From the NCBI RefSeq assembly GCF_039538365.1, contig NZ_BAABCA010000001.1, positions 558,001 through 622,000 of the forward strand: a DNA stretch of 64,000 nucleotides, in the 5' to 3' direction. The notes below the pieces were generated by a model. The model was not told the origin of the DNA and ran no database searches. It was given only the letters and a program-made list of their open reading frames with translations. The position numbers were made by a program, and so were the translations under genes. Position 1 is the stretch's first letter; each line of letters opens with the position of its first letter. This DNA comes from Postechiella marina (GTDB taxonomy: Bacteria; Bacteroidota; Bacteroidia; Flavobacteriales; Flavobacteriaceae). This document shows, one piece after another, positions 25,880-35,642 of the stretch.

Positions 25880-27826
25880 TTAATATAATTCTTTTATTTT
25901 AGAAAGTTTCGAAGCCCAAGTTTTTAAGTCTTCTTTATGCTTTGCAATGTTACTATGTACTTCTTTTACTAAAGGATTTGTATCGTCTACATTAGTAAAG
26001 AATTGTAAATTATTTTCAAGTTGATTAATTTGCCCTTTAATTTCATCAATTTTTTTACGAATAAAAGAACGTTCGTTATCTAAACTACGTCCGTTATCGT
26101 TAGCATTACTTAGCTCTTCTAGCTTGTTTTGAAACTTAATCATTTCAACCTGCTCTTTATCAATATCAAGTTTAGAAAACAAGGTGTCTAAGGCTTTGGC
26201 AAATTTACCTTCAATATAGCGTTTATCGTTAGGTACTCTACCAATAGCGTTCCATTGAGAAATATAGCCTTTAATAGTTTCAAGACCTATGTCTTTATCT
26301 TCTGGTAGTTTTATATCTTTTAAAACATTTAATAATTCGTGCTTTTTATTATAAGCATCAATAAACTCTTGGTTAGCTGCATTTTTAGAGGCGTGAAGTT
26401 TATCAAAATAATGATTACATGCGTTTTTAAATTGTTTCCAAATTTTATCGCTATCCTTTCTTGGTACATGTCCAATTTTTTTCCAATCACTTTGAATTTT
26501 CTTCATCAAAGCAGTGGTAACTTGATGGTCTTCACTGTCTTTATTATCTTCAGCTATTTTTATTAACTCAAGTTTTTGTTTAAGGTTAGAAAATTGATCT
26601 TTTTTAAGCTCTTTATAATAAGCATTTTTCTGTCTGTTAAATGTTCTAACAGCTTCCTTAAATTTAGCCCAAGTAGGTTCGTTTACTTTAGCAGGTACTT
26701 TTCCTGCGTTAAAAAACGCTTCTCGTAAAGCTTCTATTTCTTTAATCTTTTTTTGCCATGTACCATGAGAGTTAATCTGCTCTTCATTAATGGCATTTAT
26801 TGATGTTATAATTTCAAGTTTATGCTCTAAGTTTTTTTCGTAAATTTTATCTACTTCTTGGTAATAAACTTGTCTTTTATCATTAATAATTTTTGTAGCA
26901 GCTTTAAACCTATCCCAAATTAGCTCTCTGTGTTCTTTGCCTACAGGACCTAATTCTTCTTTCCACATTTTATGAAGCTCTTGTAGCTCTCTAAATGCTC
27001 GCATTACATCATCATCTTGAGCTAACTCTTCGGCACGTACAATAATTTTTAATTTTTTATCTAGATTATGTTTAAAGTCTAAATCTCTTAAATCTCTATT
27101 TAAGTGTAAAAAATCGTAAAATATTTCTACATGGTGGTGGTAGCTATTCCATGCATTATTGTATTTGTCTCTAGGTATTGGTCCAGTTGTACGCCAACGC
27201 TCTTGCAATTCTTTAAAGTGCTTGTAGGTTGTGTTTATGTTTTCTTCTAGATTAATTAAGCCTTTAAGTTCTTCTATAATTTCTAATTTACTATTTAAAT
27301 TAGCTTTAAGATTTTGTTCTAGGCTTTTATAATGTTCGTGTAATTTACTTCTATAAACTTTGTAAGATTCTTTAAATCGTTTTTGAATAGGAGTAGAGTA
27401 GTAAAAATCTATTTCGTTTCCACCTTCACTTATAAACTCAGCTTTTTTCTCTTCAATAAGGGTGTTGAATTTAGAATTAAACTCGTTTTTAATACCATCT
27501 ACATGGGTTTTAATGGCCTGAACTTTTTGGTTGTTTACAAGTTTCTCTAATTCTATAACTAAAGATTCTAACGACATTTTATCATATTCCTTAACTTCTA
27601 TAGAATGTCTCTCTTTGTTACCTTCATCTTCAGCATCTTCAGCGTTAGATTTTTCTATTTCATTAATAACTTCATCGTCGCTATTAGTTGCTTCTACTTG
27701 AGTTTTCTTTGTTATAGGAACTTCATTAGTATCGTTATCACTATTAGTTATAGAAGTATTTACTTCTGTTGCCGATTCGTTTTCTTTCTTTCCATCTGCG
27801 TTAGGCAGGTTATCTGTCTCAGACAT
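25880..27826 (-). CDS. DUF349 domain-containing protein
   Basis: A 648-residue, largely helical cytoplasmic protein. The first 90 residues are acidic and low-complexity (Asn, Thr, Glu, Asp). From about residue 200 to 570 at least five DUF349 repeats follow, each recognisable by a W-x-x-x-G-x-V/I-P signature: ERWRTTGPIPRDKYNNAW, EELGPVGKEHRELIWDRF, FFNAGKVPAKVNEPTWAKF, DWKKIGHVPRKDSDKIWKQF and QWNAIGRVPNDKRYIEGKF. The last 80 residues are coiled-coil-like. The family is widespread in Bacteroidota and its role is unknown to me. It has a 109-base gap to aroE upstream and ends beside a shared terminator. Confidence 0.88.
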   Translation of the reverse strand: MSETDNLPNADGKKENESATEVNTSITNSDNDTNEVPITKKTQVEATNSDDEVINEIEKSNAEDAEDEGNKERHSIEVKEYDKMSLESLVIELEKLVNNQKVQAIKTHVDGIKNEFNSKFNTLIEEKKAEFISEGGNEIDFYYSTPIQKRFKESYKVYRSKLHEHYKSLEQNLKANLNSKLEIIEELKGLINLEENINTTYKHFKELQERWRTTGPIPRDKYNNAWNSYHHHVEIFYDFLHLNRDLRDLDFKHNLDKKLKIIVRAEELAQDDDVMRAFRELQELHKMWKEELGPVGKEHRELIWDRFKAATKIINDKRQVYYQEVDKIYEKNLEHKLEIITSINAINEEQINSHGTWQKKIKEIEALREAFFNAGKVPAKVNEPTWAKFKEAVRTFNRQKNAYYKELKKDQFSNLKQKLELIKIAEDNKDSEDHQVTTALMKKIQSDWKKIGHVPRKDSDKIWKQFKNACNHYFDKLHASKNAANQEFIDAYNKKHELLNVLKDIKLPEDKDIGLETIKGYISQWNAIGRVPNDKRYIEGKFAKALDTLFSKLDIDKEQVEMIKFQNKLEELSNANDNGRSLDNERSFIRKKIDEIKGQINQLENNLQFFTNVDDTNPLVKEVHSNIAKHKEDLKTWASKLSKIKELY

Positions 27827-27935
27827 TTAAAAAATGTTTAGGGTTTGTCAATTTGTTTAATTGCTTAAAGATACTAACAACTCAAGTATTTACAAAGCGG
27901 TAAGTTGTTTTAATATTTTAATATACTGTTGATTA

Positions 27936-28673
27936 TTATATTTTCCATATGCTCCAAGACTTTTCTGCTTGTAATTTAAGCATATTGGCGCCATTTATTG
28001 TAACTGCATTTTTTTGCTTTCCTAGTCTTAAAAATTTAGTTTCTTCTGGGTTATATATTAAATCGAATAATATATGTTGATTACTAATGGTTGAGTAGGG
28101 AATATTTGGGCAAACATCGACATCTGGAAATGTACCTAATGGCGTACAGTTTATAATTATATTATGTTTTTCTACATCTTCTGCAGTTAGTGTATCGTAA
28201 GTAAAACTAACTCCTTTTGATGCTTTTCTAGAAACATAATGGCACTCTATATTTAAATTTTTTAAGGTGTACATAATAGCTTTACTTGCGCCACCAGTTC
28301 CCAATATTAATGCGCTTTTATGATTTGGTTTTAGGTGATTGATAATAGACTTTTTAAATCCGTAGCAATCTGTGTTATAACCTACGAGTTTACCTTTTTT
28401 TGTAATTTTAATGGTGTTTACAGCTCCTATAGCTTCAGCTTTTTTATCTAATTTATCTAAATATGGCATTACAGCTTCTTTGTATGGAATGGTAACATTC
28501 ATCCCTTTTAAGCCTTCTGTGTTTTTTATTATTGAAGCAAAAAAAGAAATGTTTTCAATATCAAAGTTCTCATACAAAACATTTGTAATATTTTCTTTTT
28601 CAAATTTATTTTTAAAATAATTTCGAGAAAATGAATACGATATATTTTTACCTAGTAAGCCTAATTTATGCAT
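27936..28673 (-). CDS. aroE: Shikimate dehydrogenase
   Basis: Reduces 3-dehydroshikimate with NADPH in aromatic amino acid synthesis. The 245-residue protein is short for the family but typical for Bacteroidota. The substrate-binding loop reads GKNISYSFSRNYF (usually SHS in other phyla), the catalytic region GMNVTIPYKE carries the Lys, the nucleotide-binding turn is LGTGGASKAI near 122, and NCTPLGTFP and GANMLKLQAEKSW follow. The start overlaps the end of the upstream DUF368 gene by 8 bases, so it is translated within the TPR-DUF368-DUF368-aroE operon. Confidence 0.93.
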   Translation of the reverse strand: MHKLGLLGKNISYSFSRNYFKNKFEKENITNVLYENFDIENISFFASIIKNTEGLKGMNVTIPYKEAVMPYLDKLDKKAEAIGAVNTIKITKKGKLVGYNTDCYGFKKSIINHLKPNHKSALILGTGGASKAIMYTLKNLNIECHYVSRKASKGVSFTYDTLTAEDVEKHNIIINCTPLGTFPDVDVCPNIPYSTISNQHILFDLIYNPEETKFLRLGKQKNAVTINGANMLKLQAEKSWSIWKI

Positions 28674-29685
28674 GTGTTTTTCTTGTTTTTTGACCGTATA
28701 ATTCCAGCATTAATACAATAGCAATACCTAAAATAATAAAGGCAATGGCATAATATGTTTCTGGAGTTAGTTCTGGAATAAAGCGTTTGTAGTTTTCTAT
28801 TATTTTTTCGCCGGTAGAATCTAAAATAAAATCACCGTTATTTTCTTTTTTGAATAATGTTTTTTTCCATGGCCAAACAACTCCCAAAGAGCCTATAATA
28901 AAACCTATAATTGTAGATAGTGTAATACTTTTGTAGTGTTTTAAAATATAACTTAAAAGATGAGAAAAGGTAACAAGACCAGCGATAGAGCCTAATGTAA
29001 AAACAATTAATACTTTTAAAATTTTAACGCGTTCTGGATTATTAATAAAATTAAAATTACCTCCAAATACCTCGTATAATGTTAACGATAGTGCGTTTAC
29101 AGAGTCTACTAAAAGTAATACATAATTGCCAAATAGTATAAGAATAAAAGAGCCCGAAAAGCCAGGTAAAGTCATGCCAGATACACTAATAATTCCGCAG
29201 AAAAAAACAAACCATAAATTATCATTTTCTTTTGCTGGGTTAAGAAAACTAATGCTTAAACCTATTATAGCTCCTAAAAACAAAGAAGTGTATGTTTTTG
29301 CATTCCAATCTTTAAAGTCTTTATTTATTTGATATATGGAGCCTATAATCATACCAAAAAAAACGCTCCAAACAAACAATTGGTAATGTTGTATTAAATA
29401 GTCTAATACTTTAGAAACACTAAAGTAGCTTAATATCATCCCAAAGAAAAGTAAGGATAAAAAACGACCGTTTATATAATTATAAAAACTTTTAAAGCGT
29501 CCGCTTATTAGCAGTTTAAAGGCTTTACTATTTACTTTTTTAAGCGAATAAATAAACTCTTCGTAAAAACCAGCAACAAAAGCAACCACACCGCCAGATA
29601 CCCCAGGTACTTTATTTGCAGCACCCATACCTAAACCTTTTAAGATTAGAAAAATTTTATCGGTAAAAGAGCGCGTACTTTGCAT
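28666..29685 (-). CDS. popT: DUF368 family polyprenyl-phosphate transporter (second copy)
   Basis: A 339-residue membrane protein with about eight to nine helices. The DUF368 signatures are KGLGMGAANKVPGVSGGVVAF (split here: GAANKVPGVSGG near 18-29) and the matching MTLPGFSGSFILILFGNY near 170-187. Family members (PopT) recycle undecaprenyl phosphate across the inner membrane for cell-wall and surface-polysaccharide synthesis; this was shown in other bacteria. Compared with the neighbouring copy it has a longer C-terminal loop (FKKENNGDFILD) before the last helix. It overlaps the first copy by one base (TAATG) and aroE by 8 bases, so translation is coupled. Confidence 0.88.
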   Translation of the reverse strand: MQSTRSFTDKIFLILKGLGMGAANKVPGVSGGVVAFVAGFYEEFIYSLKKVNSKAFKLLISGRFKSFYNYINGRFLSLLFFGMILSYFSVSKVLDYLIQHYQLFVWSVFFGMIIGSIYQINKDFKDWNAKTYTSLFLGAIIGLSISFLNPAKENDNLWFVFFCGIISVSGMTLPGFSGSFILILFGNYVLLLVDSVNALSLTLYEVFGGNFNFINNPERVKILKVLIVFTLGSIAGLVTFSHLLSYILKHYKSITLSTIIGFIIGSLGVVWPWKKTLFKKENNGDFILDSTGEKIIENYKRFIPELTPETYYAIAFIILGIAIVLMLELYGQKTRKTHA

Positions 29686-30605
29686 TATTGTTTTTTAGAT
29701 CCTACTTTTTCTAGAATAAAAATAGTTAAAAATCCAATAATCATTAATATTATAGCATATACAATTTGATTTTCTCCATCAAAAGAAAGCGGAGAAATAC
29801 TTTTTTGTAGTAACGGTGTTTGTAAGCCTTTAGAGTTGGTGTGCCAAGTTAAAGTCTCTTTCCATGGCCAAACTTTATTTAGCGACCCAAAAATAAAACC
29901 AGTTAAAAGCGCTAACGTAATGTTATGGTAGTTTTTAAATAACCATTTTAGGATATGACTAAAACTTAAAAGGCCAACCAGGGCGCCACAAACAAAAATG
30001 ACTAAGTTTTTTATATCAAAATCATGAATAGCATCGCTAAGCATTTTATAAGCACCCAAAACTATAAGTATAAATGAACCAGAAATACCTGGTAATATCA
30101 TTGCACATATAGCAATAGCACCAGCAAAAAATAAAAATAAAGAACTGTCTGAGTTAGATTGTGTGGCTAAAGTTGAAATATAGAAAGCAATGCCACTACC
30201 TATAATTAAAGCTACTACCGTAGCTGCATTCCATTTTGTAATTTGTTTGCCCACAAAATAAATACTAGCTATTATAAGACCAAAAAAGAAAGACCAAATA
30301 AGTATTGGGTGATGTTCTAAAAAGTACTTAGCTAGTTTCATAAAAGTTATAAAACTTACAACTATGCCAGACAAAAGCGCTAAAATAAAATTACCATTTA
30401 GTTCTTCCCAAAATGGTTTAAAGCCTTTTTTTATAAGTGTTTTAAATAAAGCAGGTTTTACATTGCTTATAGTTGAGATAAGTTCTTCGTATATACCAGA
30501 AATAAAGGCTATTGTTCCTCCAGAAACACCTGGAACAGCATCGGCAGCACCCATGGCTAAACCTTTAAAAAAAATGACTACGTAATCTGTTAAACGTCTT
30601 TGCAT
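29685..30605 (-). CDS. popT: DUF368 family polyprenyl-phosphate transporter (first copy)
   Basis: A 306-residue paralogue of the gene that follows it. The signatures are GAADAVPGVSGGTIAF near 18-33 and MILPGISGSFILIVLGAY near 165-182, the two inverted half-motifs that mark DUF368. Both copies also share ILIWSFFFGLIIASIY/LFVWSVFFGMIIGSIY near residue 100 and KVWPWKETLTW/VVWPWKKTLF near 240. The reaction is inferred from the PopT work (undecaprenyl phosphate translocation). It starts 53 bases after the TPR gene and is translationally coupled to the second copy. Confidence 0.88.
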   Translation of the reverse strand: MQRRLTDYVVIFFKGLAMGAADAVPGVSGGTIAFISGIYEELISTISNVKPALFKTLIKKGFKPFWEELNGNFILALLSGIVVSFITFMKLAKYFLEHHPILIWSFFFGLIIASIYFVGKQITKWNAATVVALIIGSGIAFYISTLATQSNSDSSLFLFFAGAIAICAMILPGISGSFILIVLGAYKMLSDAIHDFDIKNLVIFVCGALVGLLSFSHILKWLFKNYHNITLALLTGFIFGSLNKVWPWKETLTWHTNSKGLQTPLLQKSISPLSFDGENQIVYAIILMIIGFLTIFILEKVGSKKQ

Positions 30606-30658
30606 AATTGGATTTTTAAGCGAAAACCAAAGGTATACATTTTACTGAAACGTTTTTA

Positions 30659-32047
30659 TTAAAGTTTTGATTTTAAAATAGATTTTACTTTAAAATTTTT
30701 TATAATATCTGGAAAAAGCTCATCGATAATAAACGAGTACTCATTATTTATTTTAATTCCGTTTTTTAAATGGTAAGAGCCTTTTGAAGCTTCATTTAAT
30801 GTAAAATATAAGCCAGCTAGTCTGTATTCTATTTCGGCACTTTCTGGATAAAAATCCATGGCTTGTTCGTAATTGTAAACCGCAGCTTGTAGCTCTCCTA
30901 ATTTAATTAATAAATCGCCACGAGAAACCCATGTGTTTAATTCGTAATTACCTAGTTCTAGTGTTTTTTTGTATCCTCGTTCAGCTTCTTCATAATACTT
31001 TAATCGCTGATTTATTTGAGCATATAATTTCCAATACACAACATTTTCTGTATCTATATTAATAGCTTTATTAATATAGTATAATGCTTTTGGGTAGTTT
31101 TTTTGCTTATTGTAAAATTTAGTAATAGCAATCCAACCTTTATCTAATAAAGGATCTTCGTGCACTGTTTTGTAATAGTATTGAACAGCTAAATCACTAT
31201 TGCCGAGTTTTTCATAACATTTACCAATATGGAGCAAAGCATACGATGTTGGATCGTCTAGACTTAGTGTTAAATTATAGCTTTCTATAGCTTCGTTATA
31301 TCTTTTTAATTTTTCTAAAACTTTACCACGCTCTAAATATGCGCCAATAAATGTATCGTCGCTTATAATAGCAAAGTCAAACGCAGCAAGTGCTTTTTTA
31401 TACTTTTTTATGGTTAAATATTGCTTTCCTAATTGATGCCAAGCAACCTCAGAGTAAGGATTTTTATCTAAAAAGATGTTTAAATATTCTATGGCTTCTT
31501 CATTTTGATCTAAGAAATCAAAACAATAAATAATATTATAAAGTGCAGAGTAATCTTCTAAATCTACTTCTAAACATTTTATAAAAAACTCTTTAGCATT
31601 TTCAAACTGATCTAAAAACAGGTATTCCATACCTATTAAAGAGTATAAATCTACTACATCATCAGTAAGTTCTAAGGCTTTTTTTAGTACTTCTATGGCT
31701 TTTTCGTGCTTGTCTTTTTTAGATAATATATTAGCCTTTTGAATATGAATTTCTTCATTCATTGGGTCTAAAATATATAGCTCGTTTAATAGGGTATCGG
31801 CTTCAATTAAATTATCTTCAAAAACAAAAACTTCTACTTTAAATAATTTTAAATTTGTTGACGTTGGATGTTGATCTAGTCCTAAACGAATTGCTTTTTT
31901 AGCTAAGGCTATTTTACCTTGATTAAGGTAATGGTGAATTATATTTTCAAATTCCTCCGAATCAAAAAACAAAATATGATTTGTTTTAAGCATTGATTCA
32001 AACTTAGTTAAAGATAAATTATTGTTGTCACTATGACTAAACTCCAT
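30659..32047 (-). CDS. Tetratricopeptide repeat protein
   Basis: A 462-residue protein made almost wholly of TPR units, from about residue 25 to 450; I see 11 or so. Clear examples are AIEVLKKALELTDDVVDLYSLIG and ALAAFDFAIISDDTFIGAYLERGKVLEKL (each about 34 residues, with the small-residue and Tyr/Pro positions expected). No signal peptide or membrane segment is seen, so it is a cytoplasmic scaffold. It leads the operon that continues with two DUF368 genes and aroE. A similar order occurs in other flavobacteria. Binding partner unknown. Confidence 0.9.
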   Translation of the reverse strand: MEFSHSDNNNLSLTKFESMLKTNHILFFDSEEFENIIHHYLNQGKIALAKKAIRLGLDQHPTSTNLKLFKVEVFVFEDNLIEADTLLNELYILDPMNEEIHIQKANILSKKDKHEKAIEVLKKALELTDDVVDLYSLIGMEYLFLDQFENAKEFFIKCLEVDLEDYSALYNIIYCFDFLDQNEEAIEYLNIFLDKNPYSEVAWHQLGKQYLTIKKYKKALAAFDFAIISDDTFIGAYLERGKVLEKLKRYNEAIESYNLTLSLDDPTSYALLHIGKCYEKLGNSDLAVQYYYKTVHEDPLLDKGWIAITKFYNKQKNYPKALYYINKAINIDTENVVYWKLYAQINQRLKYYEEAERGYKKTLELGNYELNTWVSRGDLLIKLGELQAAVYNYEQAMDFYPESAEIEYRLAGLYFTLNEASKGSYHLKNGIKINNEYSFIIDELFPDIIKNFKVKSILKSKL

Positions 32048-32214
32048 ACGCAGATTTGTAAGTGTTTTACTTTATTAAAAATAGTATTCTATTTTGCTTT
32101 ATTTAAAAATTACAGTAAATGTTTTTAACAAAGTAATGAACATATAAGCTTTAAAAGCTTTTTTTTAGTTGTTTTTGTTTGATTTTCAGTATTTTAAAAT
32201 GTTTTGTGGCTTTT

Positions 32215-33390
32215 TTAAATATGATCTAAAATGTTAATTATAATACTACAACCACTTATAATTTCTTGATTAGATATGGTTAAAGGCGGTGTAATTCTTA
32301 CAGCTTTAGGCTCAAAAAGAAGCCAAAAAAGGATTAATCCATGATCTTGAGCTTTTAATATGAGTTGATTTGCTATGTTGGAAGAAGGCATAATTAAAGC
32401 GAGCATTAAGCCTTTTCCTCTAATTTCTTTTATAAGCGGATGCACTAAGTGCTTTCTTATTAATTCTTCTTTAACAAGCGTATTTGCTATTAAATTGCTT
32501 TCTGTAACTTCTTGCAATGTTGCTAGCGCAGAAGCTGCAATTACAGGGTGACCTCCAAAGGTAGTGATGTGGCCTAACTTGGGGGTATTTTGCAGTAAAT
32601 CCATTAGTTTGCTTGAAGATGTAAACGCACCTATTGGCATGCCTCCTCCTAAGCCTTTTCCAGAAACCAGTATATCTGGAACACAGTTATAGTTTTCGAA
32701 ACCAAATAGTTTGCCGGTTCTACCTACACCAGGTTGTATTTCGTCTAAGATTAATAAAGCGCCAACTTTATCACATTGTGCTCTAACTTTTTCTAAATAA
32801 TTATTCTTTGGCTCTATAAAACCAGCGCCACCTTGAATGGTTTCTAAAATAACACAGGCTGTTTTGGTAGTAATTAATTCTAAATCTAATTCCTTATTAA
32901 AGGTTATAAATTTAATGTTGGGCAATAAAGGTCTAAAAGCTTGTTTACGTTCCTCAAACCCCATAACACTCATAGAGCCCATGGTGTTTCCATGGTATGC
33001 TTTGTTTGCTGAAATAATTTCTGATCGACCAGTTGCGCGTTTTGCTAATTTTAATGCACCTTCAATAGCTTCTGTACCCGAATTAGTTAAATATGTTTTT
33101 TCTAAAGGATAAGGTAAATGTAGAGCTAGTAGTTTTGTTAATTCTACTGCTGGTTCTTGAATGTATTCGCCATAAACCATAACATGTAAATAAGAATCTA
33201 GCTGTTTTTTTATAGCATTAACGACTTTTGGATGACCATGTCCAAGTGTGCATGCAGAGACTCCAGCTACAAAATCTAGGTAGGCTTTATTATTTTTATC
33301 GTAAATGTAAGAGCCTTTGGCATGAGAAATTTCCATAGCCAATGGGTGAGGGGATGTTTGCGCTTGATGTTTTAGAAAGTCTTGTTTCAT
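32215..33390 (-). CDS. Class III PLP aminotransferase (aspartate aminotransferase family annotation)
   Basis: A 391-residue pyridoxal-phosphate enzyme of fold type I, class III (ornithine/acetylornithine/GABA group). Features in order: FVAGVSACTLGHGHPKV near 40, NSGTEAIEGALKLAKR near 100, YHGNTMGSMSV near 130, the LILDEIQPGVGRTGK segment with the PLP-binding Asp near 215, SGKGLGGGMPIGAF with the Schiff-base Lys near 245, and TTFGGHPVIAASAL near 275. Substrate is not readable; omega-amino acids or ornithine are possible. It starts 5 bases after the stop of the OstA-like gene, so both belong to one transcript, an order conserved in related bacteria. Confidence 0.9.
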   Translation of the reverse strand: MKQDFLKHQAQTSPHPLAMEISHAKGSYIYDKNNKAYLDFVAGVSACTLGHGHPKVVNAIKKQLDSYLHVMVYGEYIQEPAVELTKLLALHLPYPLEKTYLTNSGTEAIEGALKLAKRATGRSEIISANKAYHGNTMGSMSVMGFEERKQAFRPLLPNIKFITFNKELDLELITTKTACVILETIQGGAGFIEPKNNYLEKVRAQCDKVGALLILDEIQPGVGRTGKLFGFENYNCVPDILVSGKGLGGGMPIGAFTSSSKLMDLLQNTPKLGHITTFGGHPVIAASALATLQEVTESNLIANTLVKEELIRKHLVHPLIKEIRGKGLMLALIMPSSNIANQLILKAQDHGLILFWLLFEPKAVRITPPLTISNQEIISGCSIIINILDHI

Positions 33391-33395
33391 AAAAA

Positions 33396-35534
33396 CTATC
33401 TTAAGTTATTTTGGTAAACAGATGCTCCCCAGGAGTACACTAAATCATCTTTATCTATAGAGCTTAAAATAACATCATACTTAGCATTAGCTCCTAATTT
33501 GTTTATTTTTACAGTATATTTTTTCCAATTATCTGTAAGTTTTACATTAAGAGTTGGTTTTTTTGTTATAGTTCCAAGAATAGATCTAGAGGCAATTACT
33601 ATTTCTCCTTTGCCTTTTAACCATATAGAAAAACTGTAATTATCTTCTTTAATAACGAAAGATTGTCTTAAATATCCAAATTTATCTCCTTTGTAAATTA
33701 GCTTGTCAGCTGTTTTATTTCCGTCAGGAGCTGTTGTAAAATTAGGAGTAATGGTAATTTTTGATTTTAGCCATTCTTTTTTATCGAATTGATTAGCATA
33801 TTTTAAAACGTTTTCTTGTTCTTTGTATTTATTAATGGTAATTGGTAAAGTGTTTATTCTATTGCCAGCTTTATCAATTCTGTCTAACATGTCCTCATCA
33901 AAAAAGTTATCTTGAGGCACATAATCTTCAAGACCTTTTATTGTTGGAAGTACTAGTGGAGGATCGTCTTTAAATAAATCGTCTACGCTTTTTAAACGTT
34001 CTTCTGCTCTCCAATCAAATCCTTTTAAAATAGCTTCAATTTTTGGAAATTTAGATTCTGGATAGATATTTCCATCAACTTGATTTAATTTTTTTATTTC
34101 GTCTACTTCATTATCTACAATTTCTATTTCAATAGAGCCAGATTTAGATTTGTCTATCCCTACCAATTCATTCTCATCATTTCTAAAATAGTATATAGAC
34201 TGTGCATTTTTAATAATGTCTACGTGATGCAATGCGTTTTCATCATTAAATAAACCAATCAATTTCATTCCGTTAATTTGATTGTACCCAGTTCCTAAAG
34301 TGTCTTTACTTATTAAAAAAGCATTATTAAAAACAATTAAAGAGTCTAGTTTTTCTTTTTCTGTGTTAGATTTTAGATGTATAGTGTCTCCGGTAATTTG
34401 ATTATCATTATTCCAAAGAATGGGTTTTCTTTTAGTAGAAAAGGCATCGCCACTACCTTTAGATATATTTATTAATTTAGTAAGTCCTGTTGTTTGGTTT
34501 GAGTAGATTGAATCTGCTCTACCACTTAAATCTGTTTTATAAATTTTGGCGTTATAATATGCTTTTGCTATGCGGTTATCGGGTTTACCAGTAACCATTA
34601 TTTTATCGGCATGAATATATATAGAATCTTTTTCTTGTACAGTAATTGCTACCGCACGTTTAGTAATAAATAAAGAGTCTTTGGCTTTAAAAACTTCGGC
34701 ATAATGTCCTTTTATAACACTATTGTTTAGTGTGTCTGTTACTTTTATATTGTTTGTTGCAGAGGCAAAACTTCGGTTGTTATCAAAGTATAAACTATCG
34801 CCTAAAATTTCTCTATTATCATAGTCTATTTTGGCATTTTTTAAAGCGTACCCTATTTTGTTTTCTGTATCATAAAACCCTTTTTCGCAGTATGTTGTGC
34901 TTTCTTCAGTTGTTATGGTAGAAGGACCAAAGAGGTAGGCGTGTCCTAAATCTTCATAATAATCAAAGTAATTAGATTTAATTATAGCGTCTTCACCTTT
35001 TAAAGTAACACTATCTACAAACTTAAGTAGCTTATTTTCCATGTAATAACGACCAATTTTACTTGTAATAGTAAGTGTGGTATCTTTTACAACTGTACCA
35101 TTATTTCTGTAAAAAGATTGCTGTTTTATTCTATCAAAATACAAAGTATCTGTAGATATTGTTGAGTCTGGACTTTCTAAAACAACATTTCCACTAGCAA
35201 AAGCCAATTGCGTGTCGCCATTATATTCAACGTATTTAGATGTTAAATTAATAGTATCTCCTTGCACAAGTTTTACGTTACCATAAGCTTCAAGAAAATT
35301 TTCTTTACCATAATAAAAGGCCTTATCGCACCATAAGTTACCGCCTTCATGAACAATATGTACTTGTTCTGCATCATCACGAGTTAGTATTTTTGCTCCA
35401 GGATAGGCTTTTTCGTCAAAGTTTAAAAATCCGGAGTATTTAATTTCTATTTTTTTTTGAGCCTTAACTTGTGTTAAGCTAGCACCTATAAAACAGAAAA
35501 AAAGAATAATATATATATGATTTGGTATTTTCAA
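33396..35534 (-). CDS. OstA-like (LptA/LptD N-terminal-like) envelope protein
   Basis: A roughly 712-residue exported protein. I place the start at the TTG at 35532-35534, which gives a signal peptide KIPNHIYIILFFCFIGASL ending VKAQ; a TTG 21 codons upstream (35597) adds a second hydrophobic stretch and is less convincing. The N-terminal 350 residues are repeating beta strands of the OstA/LptA jellyroll type (WCDKAFYYGKENFLEAYGNV, TLYFDRIKQQSFYRNNGTV), suggesting LPS transport or binding in the periplasm. The middle is disordered-looking and the last 120 residues form another beta domain (carbohydrate-binding-like). It is followed at once by the class III aminotransferase gene. Role in LPS export is inference from the fold. 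Confidence 0.82.
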   Translation of the reverse strand: MKIPNHIYIILFFCFIGASLTQVKAQKKIEIKYSGFLNFDEKAYPGAKILTRDDAEQVHIVHEGGNLWCDKAFYYGKENFLEAYGNVKLVQGDTINLTSKYVEYNGDTQLAFASGNVVLESPDSTISTDTLYFDRIKQQSFYRNNGTVVKDTTLTITSKIGRYYMENKLLKFVDSVTLKGEDAIIKSNYFDYYEDLGHAYLFGPSTITTEESTTYCEKGFYDTENKIGYALKNAKIDYDNREILGDSLYFDNNRSFASATNNIKVTDTLNNSVIKGHYAEVFKAKDSLFITKRAVAITVQEKDSIYIHADKIMVTGKPDNRIAKAYYNAKIYKTDLSGRADSIYSNQTTGLTKLINISKGSGDAFSTKRKPILWNNDNQITGDTIHLKSNTEKEKLDSLIVFNNAFLISKDTLGTGYNQINGMKLIGLFNDENALHHVDIIKNAQSIYYFRNDENELVGIDKSKSGSIEIEIVDNEVDEIKKLNQVDGNIYPESKFPKIEAILKGFDWRAEERLKSVDDLFKDDPPLVLPTIKGLEDYVPQDNFFDEDMLDRIDKAGNRINTLPITINKYKEQENVLKYANQFDKKEWLKSKITITPNFTTAPDGNKTADKLIYKGDKFGYLRQSFVIKEDNYSFSIWLKGKGEIVIASRSILGTITKKPTLNVKLTDNWKKYTVKINKLGANAKYDVILSSIDKDDLVYSWGASVYQNNLR

Positions 35535-35595
35535 AATATGATTGTTTGCAACAAAAATAACGATAATTATAATGTTTAAGTATGATATATTAAAC

Positions 35596-35626
35596 AAAAA
35601 AACGCTTCAAATATTTTGAAGCGTTT
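35596..35626 (-). terminator. Intrinsic terminator after the M28 peptidase gene
   Basis: On the minus strand AAACGCTTCAAA and TTTGAAGCGTTT form a perfect 12-bp stem with a three-base loop, followed by a T run (TTTTTTTG). It lies 17 bases past the peptidase stop and just before the OstA-like gene. Confidence 0.8.
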
Positions 35627-35642
35627 AGTTGATTAGAAGCAA

